A DNA stretch of 64,000 bases from Brenneria goodwinii. GTDB lineage: Bacteria > Pseudomonadota > Gammaproteobacteria > Enterobacterales > Enterobacteriaceae. Both the position numbers and the translations under genes were made by a program. Under the pieces are notes generated by a model that worked only from the letters and a program-made list of their open reading frames with translations, was not told where the DNA came from and did not search any database. Within the stretch, counting starts at the first letter, position 1. Every line of letters begins with the position of its first letter. Positions 36,030-45,436 of this stretch are shown here, in pieces. Location of the stretch: positions 868,001-932,000 of the forward strand of contig NZ_CP014137.1 of NCBI RefSeq assembly GCF_002291445.1, written 5' to 3'.

Positions 36030-38831
36030 ATGGCTTGTAACAACGAATGTACTTCCACCGGTCTGGCAATCCTGCCGGTGCGTTATGCCGTCGTGCCTAA
36101 AACCATTTCCACCCGTTTGCCAGCCTGGGCGCAAAGCGCGCCGCTGACCGGGGTACCGCTGGAAAATGGCGACCATTACGCCTTAAGAGCGTTGCGCTAC
36201 GGTTATTTGTATATTTTTTATGCCAAAGGATCTCAAGGCGCCAATGACTGGCAGTGCTACAGTATTGCGCCTGATGGATCGCTGTGGTTACAAACCCATG
36301 CCGGCCAACCTAAAGAGAAAAAGGCGCCGTCATGTAATGTGGAACAGCATGATCCTGCAATGGTTGAATTTTTTTGTATCGCGGAGCCTGAAACGTGCGG
36401 GGATGTATGGGTCGCGTTCAGTCAATATCAATGGAGCGGCGCGACGCTGACGCGTTATCAGCAGGATGAGCGCGCGCGCAATAAGCGGATGCAGAAAATC
36501 CAGCCGTCCAGATGGATTAATCAGCCGCAACAGGCCGGCGCCACCCAGGCGACGGCGGACGCGTTGCAAAGCGTGATTGACTATCAGGATATCAGCTCCG
36601 CCGGGTTATTGCCCTGCGTCACTTCAGCCGCATCGGCTCAGCAACGGACGATAAGCGCTGTCGCCAAAGCCAATGGGCCTGCTTATAGCTACGATCAAAG
36701 AGTGCTGGAAAGTGTTTCCACGCTCTATCCCTGGGCGTTGGGGCGACAGGGTAAAAGCCGGGACACCGCACAGAAAATGCTGCGCCGCAGCAAGAAAAAA
36801 GACGGTTCGTCCTGCGCGCCGCTATTACTGCCTCTGTGGGATGCCATCGGCATCGTACACGAGCTGAACGGCTGGTGTATGGATATCGCCGGGCGTCAGG
36901 CGCAGTTTTCCAATGAGCGGGAATTTGAATTGAAAACCCATAGCGATCTGTTGATGGTGCAGGGGCTGCTCAGCGATGCCGCACAGAACCAGCTGGCGTC
37001 GAGGCGCGACCGAATGGCGAGCCCGGTGGATATTCTGGCGGAAACGCAGAAACAGCGTGACAACATCAACAAATACTTCACCGGCCAGCCGGCGATGCGG
37101 CAGCAACTGCTGTACGAATGCGATAGGGTGGACCAGTGGTATCAGCAAAAGGTGCCGTACTCCTATATTCAGCAGCGCAATGCCTTCAGCCAGACAGACG
37201 TGGATAAACGGAAAACGCAATTTGCCGGATTAAAAAAAACGGTGGACGGCTGGCTGGCAAGTTATCCGACTAAATCGACCGAGTGGCGTAATCAAAGCTG
37301 GCAGAAATATAAGGCTAAATTGGATAACGACCGGCGGGAATGTTTCGTGCAGTCTTGTGACGCCTTCAACTCGTCAGTAGCGAAAGCATTTACTGAGCGA
37401 ACGGAAAATGTTCTGGCATGGTTGGAAGCGGAATTATTTATTATTACTTTGCAGGATTATAAAACGACGGAATTTCTCGATAACTTTAACTACGGCCATA
37501 TTGTCAGCGTGGCGCTGTGCGGTATCGGCAATACCCCGGAAGGGCAGGCGCTGATTGAACGCTGGGTTGATGAACAAAGTACCGGCAGCGACGCTAATCT
37601 GATCTGGAACCAGATTGCCGGTAATAACCCGGAGATAAAAGGCGAACTCGAAGCCCTGCTGGCCTCGGCGAAGAGCGCTAAAAACGATCCCACGCCGACC
37701 ACGCTGGCGGCATTGAATGCCGCGCTGGCGAAATCCGGCGATCTGAAAAAATATTCCAGTTTTGTCTCTAAAGCGCTGAAAGCATCCGTTGAAGATCTAC
37801 CGAATAATCCCGACTGGATAAACCGGCATTTTAGAAAGACGGATATGTTTATGGCCTCGGTGGGCGATCGTATCTTTAACGTTACCCGCCTGGGGGGCCA
37901 TATTGATAATCTTACCATGATGATTTATAAGACCATCTTTTCCGTCAGGGCCGGCGTGCCAGTGGAGCATACGCTGAGACTCTTCGAGGTTCAGTTACAG
38001 GAGATGCCGCACCTGCGCCGGCAGATTTTGCAGGATCTGAGAAATAGCCAGGAGTTTTTGCCGGAGGGCGGTGAAAGGTTAGAAAAGTATAAAAAACTGA
38101 ATAGTAGTTGGGCGGAGTTTTCCGGCACAGACGAGGGAAGAAATACCCTGAAAGTATCGCGCGTCGGACTACTGATGCTGCTTTTCAATGCGCTGGACGT
38201 CGGCTATCTATACAGCCAGCTTAAGCAGGATGACCGGAAAAGCCAGGCCGCGCTGGCCGCCAGCGGGTTAAGTATGATGTCGGTGATCAGCGACCTGCTA
38301 TTGCCGGCGCTGGAAAAAGGCGAAGCGGCGGCCAAAATCTCTATCGAGCGCGTAAAGTTATTCGGTGCCTTTGTCGGTGGCACCGCATCGGTATTAACCG
38401 TAGTGCTTGATGGTATGAATTTCAACAAGTCGCAGAGCCAAAACCGTTTTGGTCTGGCTTGTTTTTATGTCGTCAAAGGAGTAGTAGATGGAGTTGGAGC
38501 GCTAAAATATCTGGGAACGTTCCTTGCCTCCGCCGGTAAATTGGCATCTGTTTACGGCTATAAAGGAATAGTTGCTTCGTCTGCGTTAAATACCGGTGAG
38601 GTCCTGACTAAGGCTTTTGCCGCGCGTCTCGGTCTGCTGCGCTTTTTAGGGATACTGGCTTCCTGGCAGGTTCAGGTAGCGCTGATACTATTGCAGGTTA
38701 TCGTAACGTTATTTTCCGATGATGATTTGCAGGTCTGGTGCACCCAGTGCCGCTTTGGTCAAAAAACGGCATTTGTCGGCTATGACGAGCAGTTGGTCAA
38801 TCTGGAAAAGGCGTTAAAGGAAATCCTATGA
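36030..38831 (+). CDS. VasX/BTH_I2691-type pore-forming T6SS effector
   Basis: This 933-residue protein has the VasX N-terminal signature (STGLAILPVRYAVVP at residues ~9-23, ALRYGYLYIFY at ~56-66). A long helical middle follows, then a C-terminal third with several hydrophobic segments (SGLSMMSVISDLLLPAL, VGGTASVLTVVLDGM, FYVVKGVVDGVGALKYLGTF, LGILASWQVQVALILLQVIV). It ends with DDLQVWCTQCRFG. The family inserts into the inner membrane of the target and dissipates the membrane potential. No signal peptide is seen. Its stop overlaps the start of the first array gene (ATGA), which marks that gene family as cognate immunity. Confidence 0.85.
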   Translation: MACNNECTSTGLAILPVRYAVVPKTISTRLPAWAQSAPLTGVPLENGDHYALRALRYGYLYIFYAKGSQGANDWQCYSIAPDGSLWLQTHAGQPKEKKAPSCNVEQHDPAMVEFFCIAEPETCGDVWVAFSQYQWSGATLTRYQQDERARNKRMQKIQPSRWINQPQQAGATQATADALQSVIDYQDISSAGLLPCVTSAASAQQRTISAVAKANGPAYSYDQRVLESVSTLYPWALGRQGKSRDTAQKMLRRSKKKDGSSCAPLLLPLWDAIGIVHELNGWCMDIAGRQAQFSNEREFELKTHSDLLMVQGLLSDAAQNQLASRRDRMASPVDILAETQKQRDNINKYFTGQPAMRQQLLYECDRVDQWYQQKVPYSYIQQRNAFSQTDVDKRKTQFAGLKKTVDGWLASYPTKSTEWRNQSWQKYKAKLDNDRRECFVQSCDAFNSSVAKAFTERTENVLAWLEAELFIITLQDYKTTEFLDNFNYGHIVSVALCGIGNTPEGQALIERWVDEQSTGSDANLIWNQIAGNNPEIKGELEALLASAKSAKNDPTPTTLAALNAALAKSGDLKKYSSFVSKALKASVEDLPNNPDWINRHFRKTDMFMASVGDRIFNVTRLGGHIDNLTMMIYKTIFSVRAGVPVEHTLRLFEVQLQEMPHLRRQILQDLRNSQEFLPEGGERLEKYKKLNSSWAEFSGTDEGRNTLKVSRVGLLMLLFNALDVGYLYSQLKQDDRKSQAALAASGLSMMSVISDLLLPALEKGEAAAKISIERVKLFGAFVGGTASVLTVVLDGMNFNKSQSQNRFGLACFYVVKGVVDGVGALKYLGTFLASAGKLASVYGYKGIVASSALNTGEVLTKAFAARLGLLRFLGILASWQVQVALILLQVIVTLFSDDDLQVWCTQCRFGQKTAFVGYDEQLVNLEKALKEIL

Positions 38832-39868
38832 GAAGTGAAAAAGTGATTGACCCGAAAGAGCTGCATCAACAATTGTTCGAGGCGAAATTCAACGTAAAAT
38901 ATACTCGCCGCCAGCTTGATATTCACGATGATAGTTATAACAGTCGCGTCACGGAAGCCGATCTGGTGCGAGCGGAACAGCACTATCAGCAGGTATTAAG
39001 CGCCTGGCAGGAGCTACCGCCGCCGCCGGTATTGCCGCCGAGAGGCAAACTGGAAAAAATCACGGGGCGTTTGGAGGCGTTTAGTCGCATCCGCTGCAAG
39101 GCCAACTTCGATCCTGATGTGTATGCCACCTCTTCCGACAGAACATTGACGCCAGGAGAAAAAGGCATGGCGGGTGCGGCGGCCATTGCCATCGGCAGCC
39201 CGGCGCTGGCGGGGCTAGCGCTGAAAGGGGAAGAGACGGTTTTAGACGATGCGGACTATGTGGCAGGGATGATAAACGGCAAACCTTTTGCCGGCTGGGT
39301 GGGATTTACCCATCTGGCGGTGGGCGATGAGGTGGAGTTGGCGGCGGAGTGGCAGGACGACCATTACGAGGTATACGCCGTTGCCGTATCGGCGGCGCGG
39401 ATTGTCTCGATATGTCCGGAGTGCAACCATGGCCGTTATATTGATGCGCTTTTTAGAGCTAAATTAGGCACGTTTATGACTCTGCTTATGTTTATTGTCT
39501 TTAGTTCTATCGGCTTTTTTATGGGGGAAGGGACTTTTTGGGAAAATCTTCTTAATTCGGTGATGAATGGTCATGGCCGATTCTATCAGGGAACTACCCT
39601 GATGCTGGTACTTGGTGGTGCCCTTTGGGGCCTATTTTTTTATAGCGCCTATAAAGCGTATGCGAAAACCACCTGTAAGCTGGCGGAAGAGATATTTCAG
39701 GTATTTGGCTGGCGCAATCCCAAATGGATAAGCTTAAAGAAAATAACGGCCAGGCGAGAAAAAGAATTAAAGCGTCAGGGAGAGTGGTATTCACCGGAGG
39801 ATACCAGCAAGCCGCCGCGGCCCTGTGCGCAATTTATATGGAGTCGTGAAAGTTGGTATTATTACTGA
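38828..39868 (+). CDS. Array immunity protein 1 (types I-a-A)
   Basis: This 346-residue membrane protein is first of eight tandem paralogues. It has a charged helical N-terminus (to ~60), a Pro-rich VLPPRGKLEKITGRLE link, and an Ala/Gly-rich hydrophobic stretch (GMAGAAAIAIGSPALAGLAL, ~113-132). A beta-like domain follows, then a CPEC motif (196-199), a two-helix membrane hairpin (~213-232 and ~255-275) and a basic C-terminal tail (KWISLKKITARREKELKRQG). Its start overlaps the stop of the VasX-like effector, as expected for an inner-membrane immunity protein such as TsiV2. Hairpin type A (GTFMTLLMFIVF) is shared with copy 5. Immunity function is inferred from position and topology. Confidence 0.75.
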   Translation: MRSEKVIDPKELHQQLFEAKFNVKYTRRQLDIHDDSYNSRVTEADLVRAEQHYQQVLSAWQELPPPPVLPPRGKLEKITGRLEAFSRIRCKANFDPDVYATSSDRTLTPGEKGMAGAAAIAIGSPALAGLALKGEETVLDDADYVAGMINGKPFAGWVGFTHLAVGDEVELAAEWQDDHYEVYAVAVSAARIVSICPECNHGRYIDALFRAKLGTFMTLLMFIVFSSIGFFMGEGTFWENLLNSVMNGHGRFYQGTTLMLVLGGALWGLFFYSAYKAYAKTTCKLAEEIFQVFGWRNPKWISLKKITARREKELKRQGEWYSPEDTSKPPRPCAQFIWSRESWYYY

Positions 39869-39937
39869 CTTGTTGGAATAGCATAAAGATATTATTCGTC
39901 ACCTGAGAAGCTGGATCGTTTTTTAAAAGGGAATGCG

Positions 39938-40978
39938 ATGAGAAATGAAAAGGTGATTGACCCGAAAGATCTCCGCCAGCAATTGTTTGAGGCGCAATTC
40001 AACGTAAAATATACTCGCCGCCAGCTTGATATTCACGATGATAGTTATAACAGTCGCGTCACGGAAGCCGATCTGGTGCGAGCGGAACAGCACTATCAGC
40101 AGGTATTAAGCGCCTGGCAGGAGCTACCGCCGCCGCCGGTGCTGCCACCAAGAGGCAAACTGGAAAAAATCAGTGGGCGGTTGGAGGTGTTTCGTCGTAT
40201 TCGCTGTAAGGCCAGCTTTTATCCTCATTCTTACTCCAATGCTCCAGGCGAAAAGTTAACGGCGGGAGAAAAAGGGGTAGCTGGGGCGGCGGCCATCGCC
40301 ATCGGCAGCCCGGCGTTGGCGGCGCTGGCAATCAAAGATGAAGATGCGCCTTTGCCTGATGCGGATTATGTGCAAGGGATGATAAACGGCCGGCCGTTTG
40401 CCGGCTGGGTGGGATTTACCCATCTGGCGGTGGGGGACGAGGTAGAGCTGGCGGCGGAGTGGCAGGACGACCACTATCAGGTCTATGCCATTGCCGTACC
40501 GTCTGCGCGGATTGTTTCGGTATGCCCTCGGTGCGACCATGGCCGCTATGCTGAGGCAGTGATCAGCGCTAAATTAACTATATATTGGATATTGTCAATA
40601 GTTTGTATTTTTAGCACTATTGGTTTTTTCATGGATGCGGGAACTTTTTGGGAAAATCTGATTAACTCAATAGTACATGATTATGATGATTTTTATCTAT
40701 TTACTACTTTGATGGTAGGAACAATTAGTCCGCTTATAGGGGTTTTTTTTTATCTTTCCTACAGAGATTTTGTAAAAACAACCTGTCAACTTTCTGAAAA
40801 TATTTTCCAGGCATTTGGCTGGCGCAATCCCAAATGGATAAGCTTGAAGAAAATAACGGCCAGGCGAGAAAAAGAATTAAAGCGTCAGGGAGAGTGGTAT
40901 GCACCGGAGGATACCAGCAAGCCGCCACGGCCCTGTGCGCAATTTATATGGAGTCGTGAGAGCTGGTATTATTACTGA
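39938..40978 (+). CDS. Array immunity protein 2 (types I-b-B)
   Basis: This 346-residue paralogue has the same N-terminal type as copy 1 (KFNV-like NVKYTRRQLDIHDD) but a different middle (ASFYPHSYSNAPGEKLT, DEDAPLPDADYVQG) and membrane hairpin type B (TIYWILSIVCIFSTIG, FTTLMVGTISPLIG). The metal-type motif is CPRCDHGR. A nine-T tract (40743-40751) lies in the second membrane helix. The upstream leader is the GGATCGTTTTTTAAAAGGG type. Confidence 0.75.
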   Translation: MRNEKVIDPKDLRQQLFEAQFNVKYTRRQLDIHDDSYNSRVTEADLVRAEQHYQQVLSAWQELPPPPVLPPRGKLEKISGRLEVFRRIRCKASFYPHSYSNAPGEKLTAGEKGVAGAAAIAIGSPALAALAIKDEDAPLPDADYVQGMINGRPFAGWVGFTHLAVGDEVELAAEWQDDHYQVYAIAVPSARIVSVCPRCDHGRYAEAVISAKLTIYWILSIVCIFSTIGFFMDAGTFWENLINSIVHDYDDFYLFTTLMVGTISPLIGVFFYLSYRDFVKTTCQLSENIFQAFGWRNPKWISLKKITARREKELKRQGEWYAPEDTSKPPRPCAQFIWSRESWYYY

Positions 40979-41042
40979 TTTTCATTGCATGAAAATATTA
41001 TTCATCGCCTGAACATCAGGAGCGTTATTAAAAGGGAAGACG

Positions 41043-42071
41043 ATGAGAAAAGAAAAGGCGATTGACCCGAAAGATCTGCATCAACAATTGTTCGAAGCGG
41101 AATGTAGAGTGGAGGCCGCACGCCGCCGTCTTTATAACAACGAGAATGGTGTCACCGAGGCTGATGTGGCGCAGGCAGAAAAGCACTATCAGCAGGTACT
41201 AAGCGACTACCAGGCGCTGCCGCCGTCACCGGTGCTGCCGCCGAGAGGTAAACTGGAAAAAATCACGGGGCGGTTGGAGGCGTTTAGTCGTATTCGTTGC
41301 AAGGCAAACTTTGATCCTGATGTTTATACCAATGTTTCAGACAGAAAATTGACGGCGGGAGAAAAAGGTATGGCGGGAGCGGCGGCCATCGCCATTGGCA
41401 GCCCGGCGCTGGCGGGGCTGGCACTTAAAGGAGAAGAAGCCGTTTTAGACGATGCGGACTATGTGGCAGGGGTGATAAACGGTCAGCCCTTTGCTGGCTG
41501 GGTGGGGATGACGCATCTAAAGGCGGGCGATGAGGTGGAACTGGCGGCGGAGTGGCAGGACGACCACTATCAGGTCTATGCCATTGCCGTACCGGCGTTA
41601 CGGATTGTCTCGGTATGCCCAGAGTGCAACCATGGCCGTTATATTGATGCGCTTTTTAGAACAAAAATAAATATTTATTTTATGTTGGCAATAATTATTT
41701 TTTATACGATTGTTAGTTGTTTTATGGATAATGGAAGTTTTGGGGGGAATTTATTCAATACTATAATAAATAATCAGGGGCGCTATTATTTGGCGTTAAC
41801 ATTTTTAATTGGTATAGGCGGCTCATTTATGAGCCTATTTTTCTACAGCGCCTATAAAACATATGCGTCTACCACCTGTAAACTGGCTGAAGATATATTT
41901 CAGGTATTTGGCTGGCGCAATGCCAAATGGATAAGCTTGAAGAAAATAACGGCCAGGCGAGAAAAAGAATTAAAGCGTCAGGGAGAATGGTACTCACCAG
42001 AGGATACCAGCAAGCCGCCGAGGCCCTGTGCGCAATTTATATGGAGTCATGAAAGTTGGTATTATTACTGA
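41043..42071 (+). CDS. Array immunity protein 3 (types II-c-C)
   Basis: This 342-residue paralogue has N-terminal type II (ECRVEAARRRLYNNENG), middle type c (DPDVYTNVSDRKLTAGEKG) and hairpin type C (NIYFMLAIIIFYTIVSCFM, LALTFLIGIGGSFMSLFF), shared with copy 7. CPECNHGR is present. The poly-T tract is interrupted in this hairpin type. Its leader is the second type, with CCTGA-ACA-TCAGG. Confidence 0.75.
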   Translation: MRKEKAIDPKDLHQQLFEAECRVEAARRRLYNNENGVTEADVAQAEKHYQQVLSDYQALPPSPVLPPRGKLEKITGRLEAFSRIRCKANFDPDVYTNVSDRKLTAGEKGMAGAAAIAIGSPALAGLALKGEEAVLDDADYVAGVINGQPFAGWVGMTHLKAGDEVELAAEWQDDHYQVYAIAVPALRIVSVCPECNHGRYIDALFRTKINIYFMLAIIIFYTIVSCFMDNGSFGGNLFNTIINNQGRYYLALTFLIGIGGSFMSLFFYSAYKTYASTTCKLAEDIFQVFGWRNAKWISLKKITARREKELKRQGEWYSPEDTSKPPRPCAQFIWSHESWYYY

Positions 42072-42140
42072 CTTGTTGGAATAGCATAAAGATATTATTC
42101 GTCACCTGAGAAGCTGGATCGTTTTTTAAAAGGGAATGCG

Positions 42141-43171
42141 ATGAGAAATGAAAAAGTGATTGACCCGAAAGAGCTGCATCAACAATTGTTTGAGGCGGAA
42201 TGCAAAGTGGAATCCGCTCGCCGTTACCTTTATAACAACAGCAAGTATGGCGTTACCGAGGCGGATGTGGCGCAGGCGGAACAACATTATCAGCAGATAT
42301 TAAGCGAATGGCAGGCGCTGCCACCGCCGCCGGTATTGCCGCCGAGAGGCAAACTAGAAAAAATCAGCGGTCGGCTGGAGGCGTTTAGTCGCATTCGCTG
42401 TAAGGCCAGCTTTTATCCTCATTCTTACTCCAATGCTCCAGGCGAAAAGTTAACGGCGGGAGAAAAAGGGGTAGCTGGGGCGGCGGCCATCGCCATCGGC
42501 AGCCCGGCGTTGGCGGCGCTGGCAATCAAAGATGAAGATGCGCCTTTGCCTGATGCGGATTATGTGCAAGGGATGATAAACGGCCGGCCGTTTGCCGGCT
42601 GGGTGGGATTTACCCATCTGGCGGTGGGGGACGAGGTAGAGCTGGCGGCGGAGTGGCAGGAAGACCACTATCAGGTCTATGCCATTGCCGTACCGGCGCA
42701 GCGGATTGTCTCGGTATGCCCTCGCTGTGACCATGGCCGCTATGCAGAGGCAATTATCAGCGTTAAGTTAACTGTTTACTGGATACTGTCACTAGCTATT
42801 ATTTTTAGCCTTATCAGATTCTTAATAAGTGATGGAGTTTTTTGGAACGTTTTAATTAACTCAATAATAGATGATTATAATGATTTTTATCTATTTACTA
42901 CTTTGATGGTAGGAACAATTAGTCCGCTTATAGGTTTTTTTTTTATCTTTCCTACAGAGATTTTGTAAAAACAACCTGTCAACTTTCTGAAAATATTTTC
43001 CAGGCATTTGGCTGGCGCAATCCCAAATGGATAAGCTTGAAGAAAATAACGGCCAGGCGAGAAAAAGAATTAAAGCGTCAGGGAGAGTGGTATGCACCGG
43101 AGGATACCAGCAAGCCGCCGCGGCCCTGTGCGCAATTTATATGGAGTCGTGAGAGTTGGTATTATTACTGA
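42141..43171 (+). pseudogene. Array immunity protein 4 (types III-b-B), frameshifted at a poly-T tract
   Basis: The frame from 42141 stops at 42968 after 275 codons, but the sequence continues in another frame to the usual YYY end at 43171. At 42935-42944 there are two G and ten T, where copy 2 has four G and nine T, a net loss of one base in the second membrane helix. Middle and hairpin match copy 2 closely; the N-terminus is type III (ECKVESARRYLYNNSKYG). The truncated product would lose the second helix end and the whole basic tail. It could be a phase-variable gene, a dead gene or a sequencing error. Confidence 0.75.
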
Positions 43172-43235
43172 TTTTCATTGCATGAAAATATTATTCATCG
43201 CCTGAACATCAGGAGCGTTATTAAAAGGGAAGACG

Positions 43236-44267
43236 ATGAGAAATGAAAAAGTGATTGACCCGAAAGAGCTCTGCCAGCAATTGTTCGAAGCGGAATGTAG
43301 AGTGGAGGCCGCACGCCGCCGTCTTTATAACAACAGCGAGTATGGCGTTACCGAGGCGGATGTGGCGCAGGCAGAAAAGCACTATCAGCAGGTACTAAGC
43401 GACTACCAGGCGCTGCCGCCGCCGCCGGTGCTGCCGCCGAGAGGCAAACTAGAAAAAATCACGGGGCGGTTGGAGGCGTTTAGTCGTATTCGTTGCAAGG
43501 CAAACTTTGATCCTGATGTTTATACCAATGCTTCAGACAGAAAATTGACGGCGGGAGAAAAAGGCATGGCGGGTGCGGCGGCCATTGCCATCGGCAGTCC
43601 GGCGCTGGCGGGGCTGGCGCTGAAAGGGGAAGAGACGGTTTTAGACGATGCGGACTATGTGGCAGGGATGATAAACGGCAAACCCTTTGCCGGCTGGGTG
43701 GGGATGACGCATCTAAAGGTGGGTGACGCGGTGGAGCTGGCGGCGGAGTGGCAGGACGACCATTACGAGGTATACGCCATTGCCTTACCGGCGTTACGGA
43801 TTGTTTCGGTATGCCCGGAGTGCAACCATGGTCGCTATATTGATGCGCTTTTTAGGATCAAGTTGGGCACGTTTATGGCTCTGCTTTTGCCCACTATTTT
43901 TAAAACCGCAGATTTTTTTCTGGATAAGGGGACTTTTTGGGAAAATTTTCTTGATGCGGTGATGAATAATTATGGCCGATTTTATCTGGTTACCTTCTTG
44001 ATGCTGGTAATTAGTGGTGCTTTTTGGGGGCTTTTTTTTTATAGCGCCTATAAAGCATATGCGTCTACCACCTGCAAACTGGCGGAGAAAATATTTAAGG
44101 TGTTTGGCTGGCGCAATCCCAAATGGATAAGCTTAAAGAAAATAACGGCCAGGCGAGAAAAAGAATTAAAGCGTCAGGGAGAGTGGTATGCACCGGAGGA
44201 TACCAGCAAGCCGCCACGGCCCTGTGCGCAATTTATATGGAGTCGTGAGAGCTGGTATTATTACTGA
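43236..44267 (+). CDS. Array immunity protein 5 (types II-c-A)
   Basis: This 343-residue paralogue has N-terminus type II but with the longer LYNNSEYGV loop, middle type c (TNASDRKLT) and hairpin type A (GTFMALLLPTIFKTADFFL, LVTFLMLVISGAFWG). A nine-T tract lies at 44032-44040 in frame. CPECNHGR is retained. The block combination II-c-A differs from copies 1 and 3, so the gene looks like a recombinant of them. Confidence 0.75.
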   Translation: MRNEKVIDPKELCQQLFEAECRVEAARRRLYNNSEYGVTEADVAQAEKHYQQVLSDYQALPPPPVLPPRGKLEKITGRLEAFSRIRCKANFDPDVYTNASDRKLTAGEKGMAGAAAIAIGSPALAGLALKGEETVLDDADYVAGMINGKPFAGWVGMTHLKVGDAVELAAEWQDDHYEVYAIALPALRIVSVCPECNHGRYIDALFRIKLGTFMALLLPTIFKTADFFLDKGTFWENFLDAVMNNYGRFYLVTFLMLVISGAFWGLFFYSAYKAYASTTCKLAEKIFKVFGWRNPKWISLKKITARREKELKRQGEWYAPEDTSKPPRPCAQFIWSRESWYYY

Positions 44268-44337
44268 CTTATTGGCAATAGCATAAATATATTATTCGTC
44301 ACCTGAGAAGCTGGATCGTTTTTTAAAAGGAAATGCG

Positions 44338-45366
44338 ATGAGAAATGAAAAGGCGATTGACCCCAGGGAACTTCACCAGGAACTGTTTAAGGCGGAATGT
44401 AGAGTGGAGGCCGCACGCCGCCGTCTTTATAACAACGAGAATGGTGTCACCGAGGCTGATGTGGCGCAGGCAGAAAAGCACTATCAGCAGGTACTAAGCG
44501 ACTACCAGGCGCTGCCGCCGTCACCGGTGCTGCCGCCGAGAGGTAAACTGGAAAAAATCACGGGGCGGTTGGAGGCGTTTAGTCGCATCCGCTGTAAGGC
44601 CAACTTTGATCCTGATGTTTATACCAATGTTTCAGACAGAAAATTGACGGCGGGAGAAAAAGGTATGGCGGGAGCGGCGGCCATCGCCATTGGCAGCCCG
44701 GCGCTGGCGGGGCTGGCACTTAAAGGAGAAGAAGCCGTTTTAGACGATGCGGACTATGTGGCAGGGATGATAAACGGCAAACCCTTTGCCGGCTGGGTGG
44801 GGATGACGCATCTAAAGGCGGGCGATGAGGTGAAACTGGCGGCGGAGTGGCAGGACGACCACTACGAGGTATACGCCATTGCCGTACCGGCGTTACGGAT
44901 TGTCTCGGTATGCCCGGAGTGCAACCATGGTCGCTATATTGATGCGCTTTTTAGAATCAAATTAGGCACGTTTATGACATTCTTTTTTACCATAACGATG
45001 TGTATTACTATTTTGCTTATGAGGGAAGGTACGTTTTGGGATAACTTTCTTTATGAGTTCTTTAATAACAATGGGAAGTTTTATTTGCTGATTACTCTTT
45101 CGGTAGGGATAAATATTGTTTTTTGGGGGCTTTTTTTTTATAGCGCCTATAAAGCATATGCGTCTACCACCTGCAAACTGGCGGAGAAAATATTTAAGGT
45201 GTTTGGCTGGCGCAATGCCAAATGGATAAGCTTAAAGAAAATAACGGCCAGGCGAGAAAAAGAATTAAAGCGTCAGGGAGAGTGGTATGTACCGGAGGAT
45301 ACCAGCAAGCCGCCACGGCCCTGTGCGCAATTTATATGGAGTCATGAAAGTTGGTATTATTACTGA
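44338..45366 (+). CDS. Array immunity protein 6 (types II-c-D)
   Basis: This 342-residue paralogue has an N-terminus nearly identical to copy 3 and hairpin type D (GTFMTFFFTITMCITILLM, LLITLSVGINIVFWG), shared almost unchanged with copy 8. The start reads MRNEKAIDPRELHQELFKAE, as in copy 7. A nine-T tract in the second helix is in frame. The leader is the variant with CTTATTGGCAATAGC. Confidence 0.75.
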   Translation: MRNEKAIDPRELHQELFKAECRVEAARRRLYNNENGVTEADVAQAEKHYQQVLSDYQALPPSPVLPPRGKLEKITGRLEAFSRIRCKANFDPDVYTNVSDRKLTAGEKGMAGAAAIAIGSPALAGLALKGEEAVLDDADYVAGMINGKPFAGWVGMTHLKAGDEVKLAAEWQDDHYEVYAIAVPALRIVSVCPECNHGRYIDALFRIKLGTFMTFFFTITMCITILLMREGTFWDNFLYEFFNNNGKFYLLITLSVGINIVFWGLFFYSAYKAYASTTCKLAEKIFKVFGWRNAKWISLKKITARREKELKRQGEWYVPEDTSKPPRPCAQFIWSHESWYYY

Positions 45367-45436
45367 CTTATTGGCAATAGCATAAATATATTATTCGTCA
45401 CCTGAGAAGCTGGATCGTTTTTTAAAAGGGAATGCG

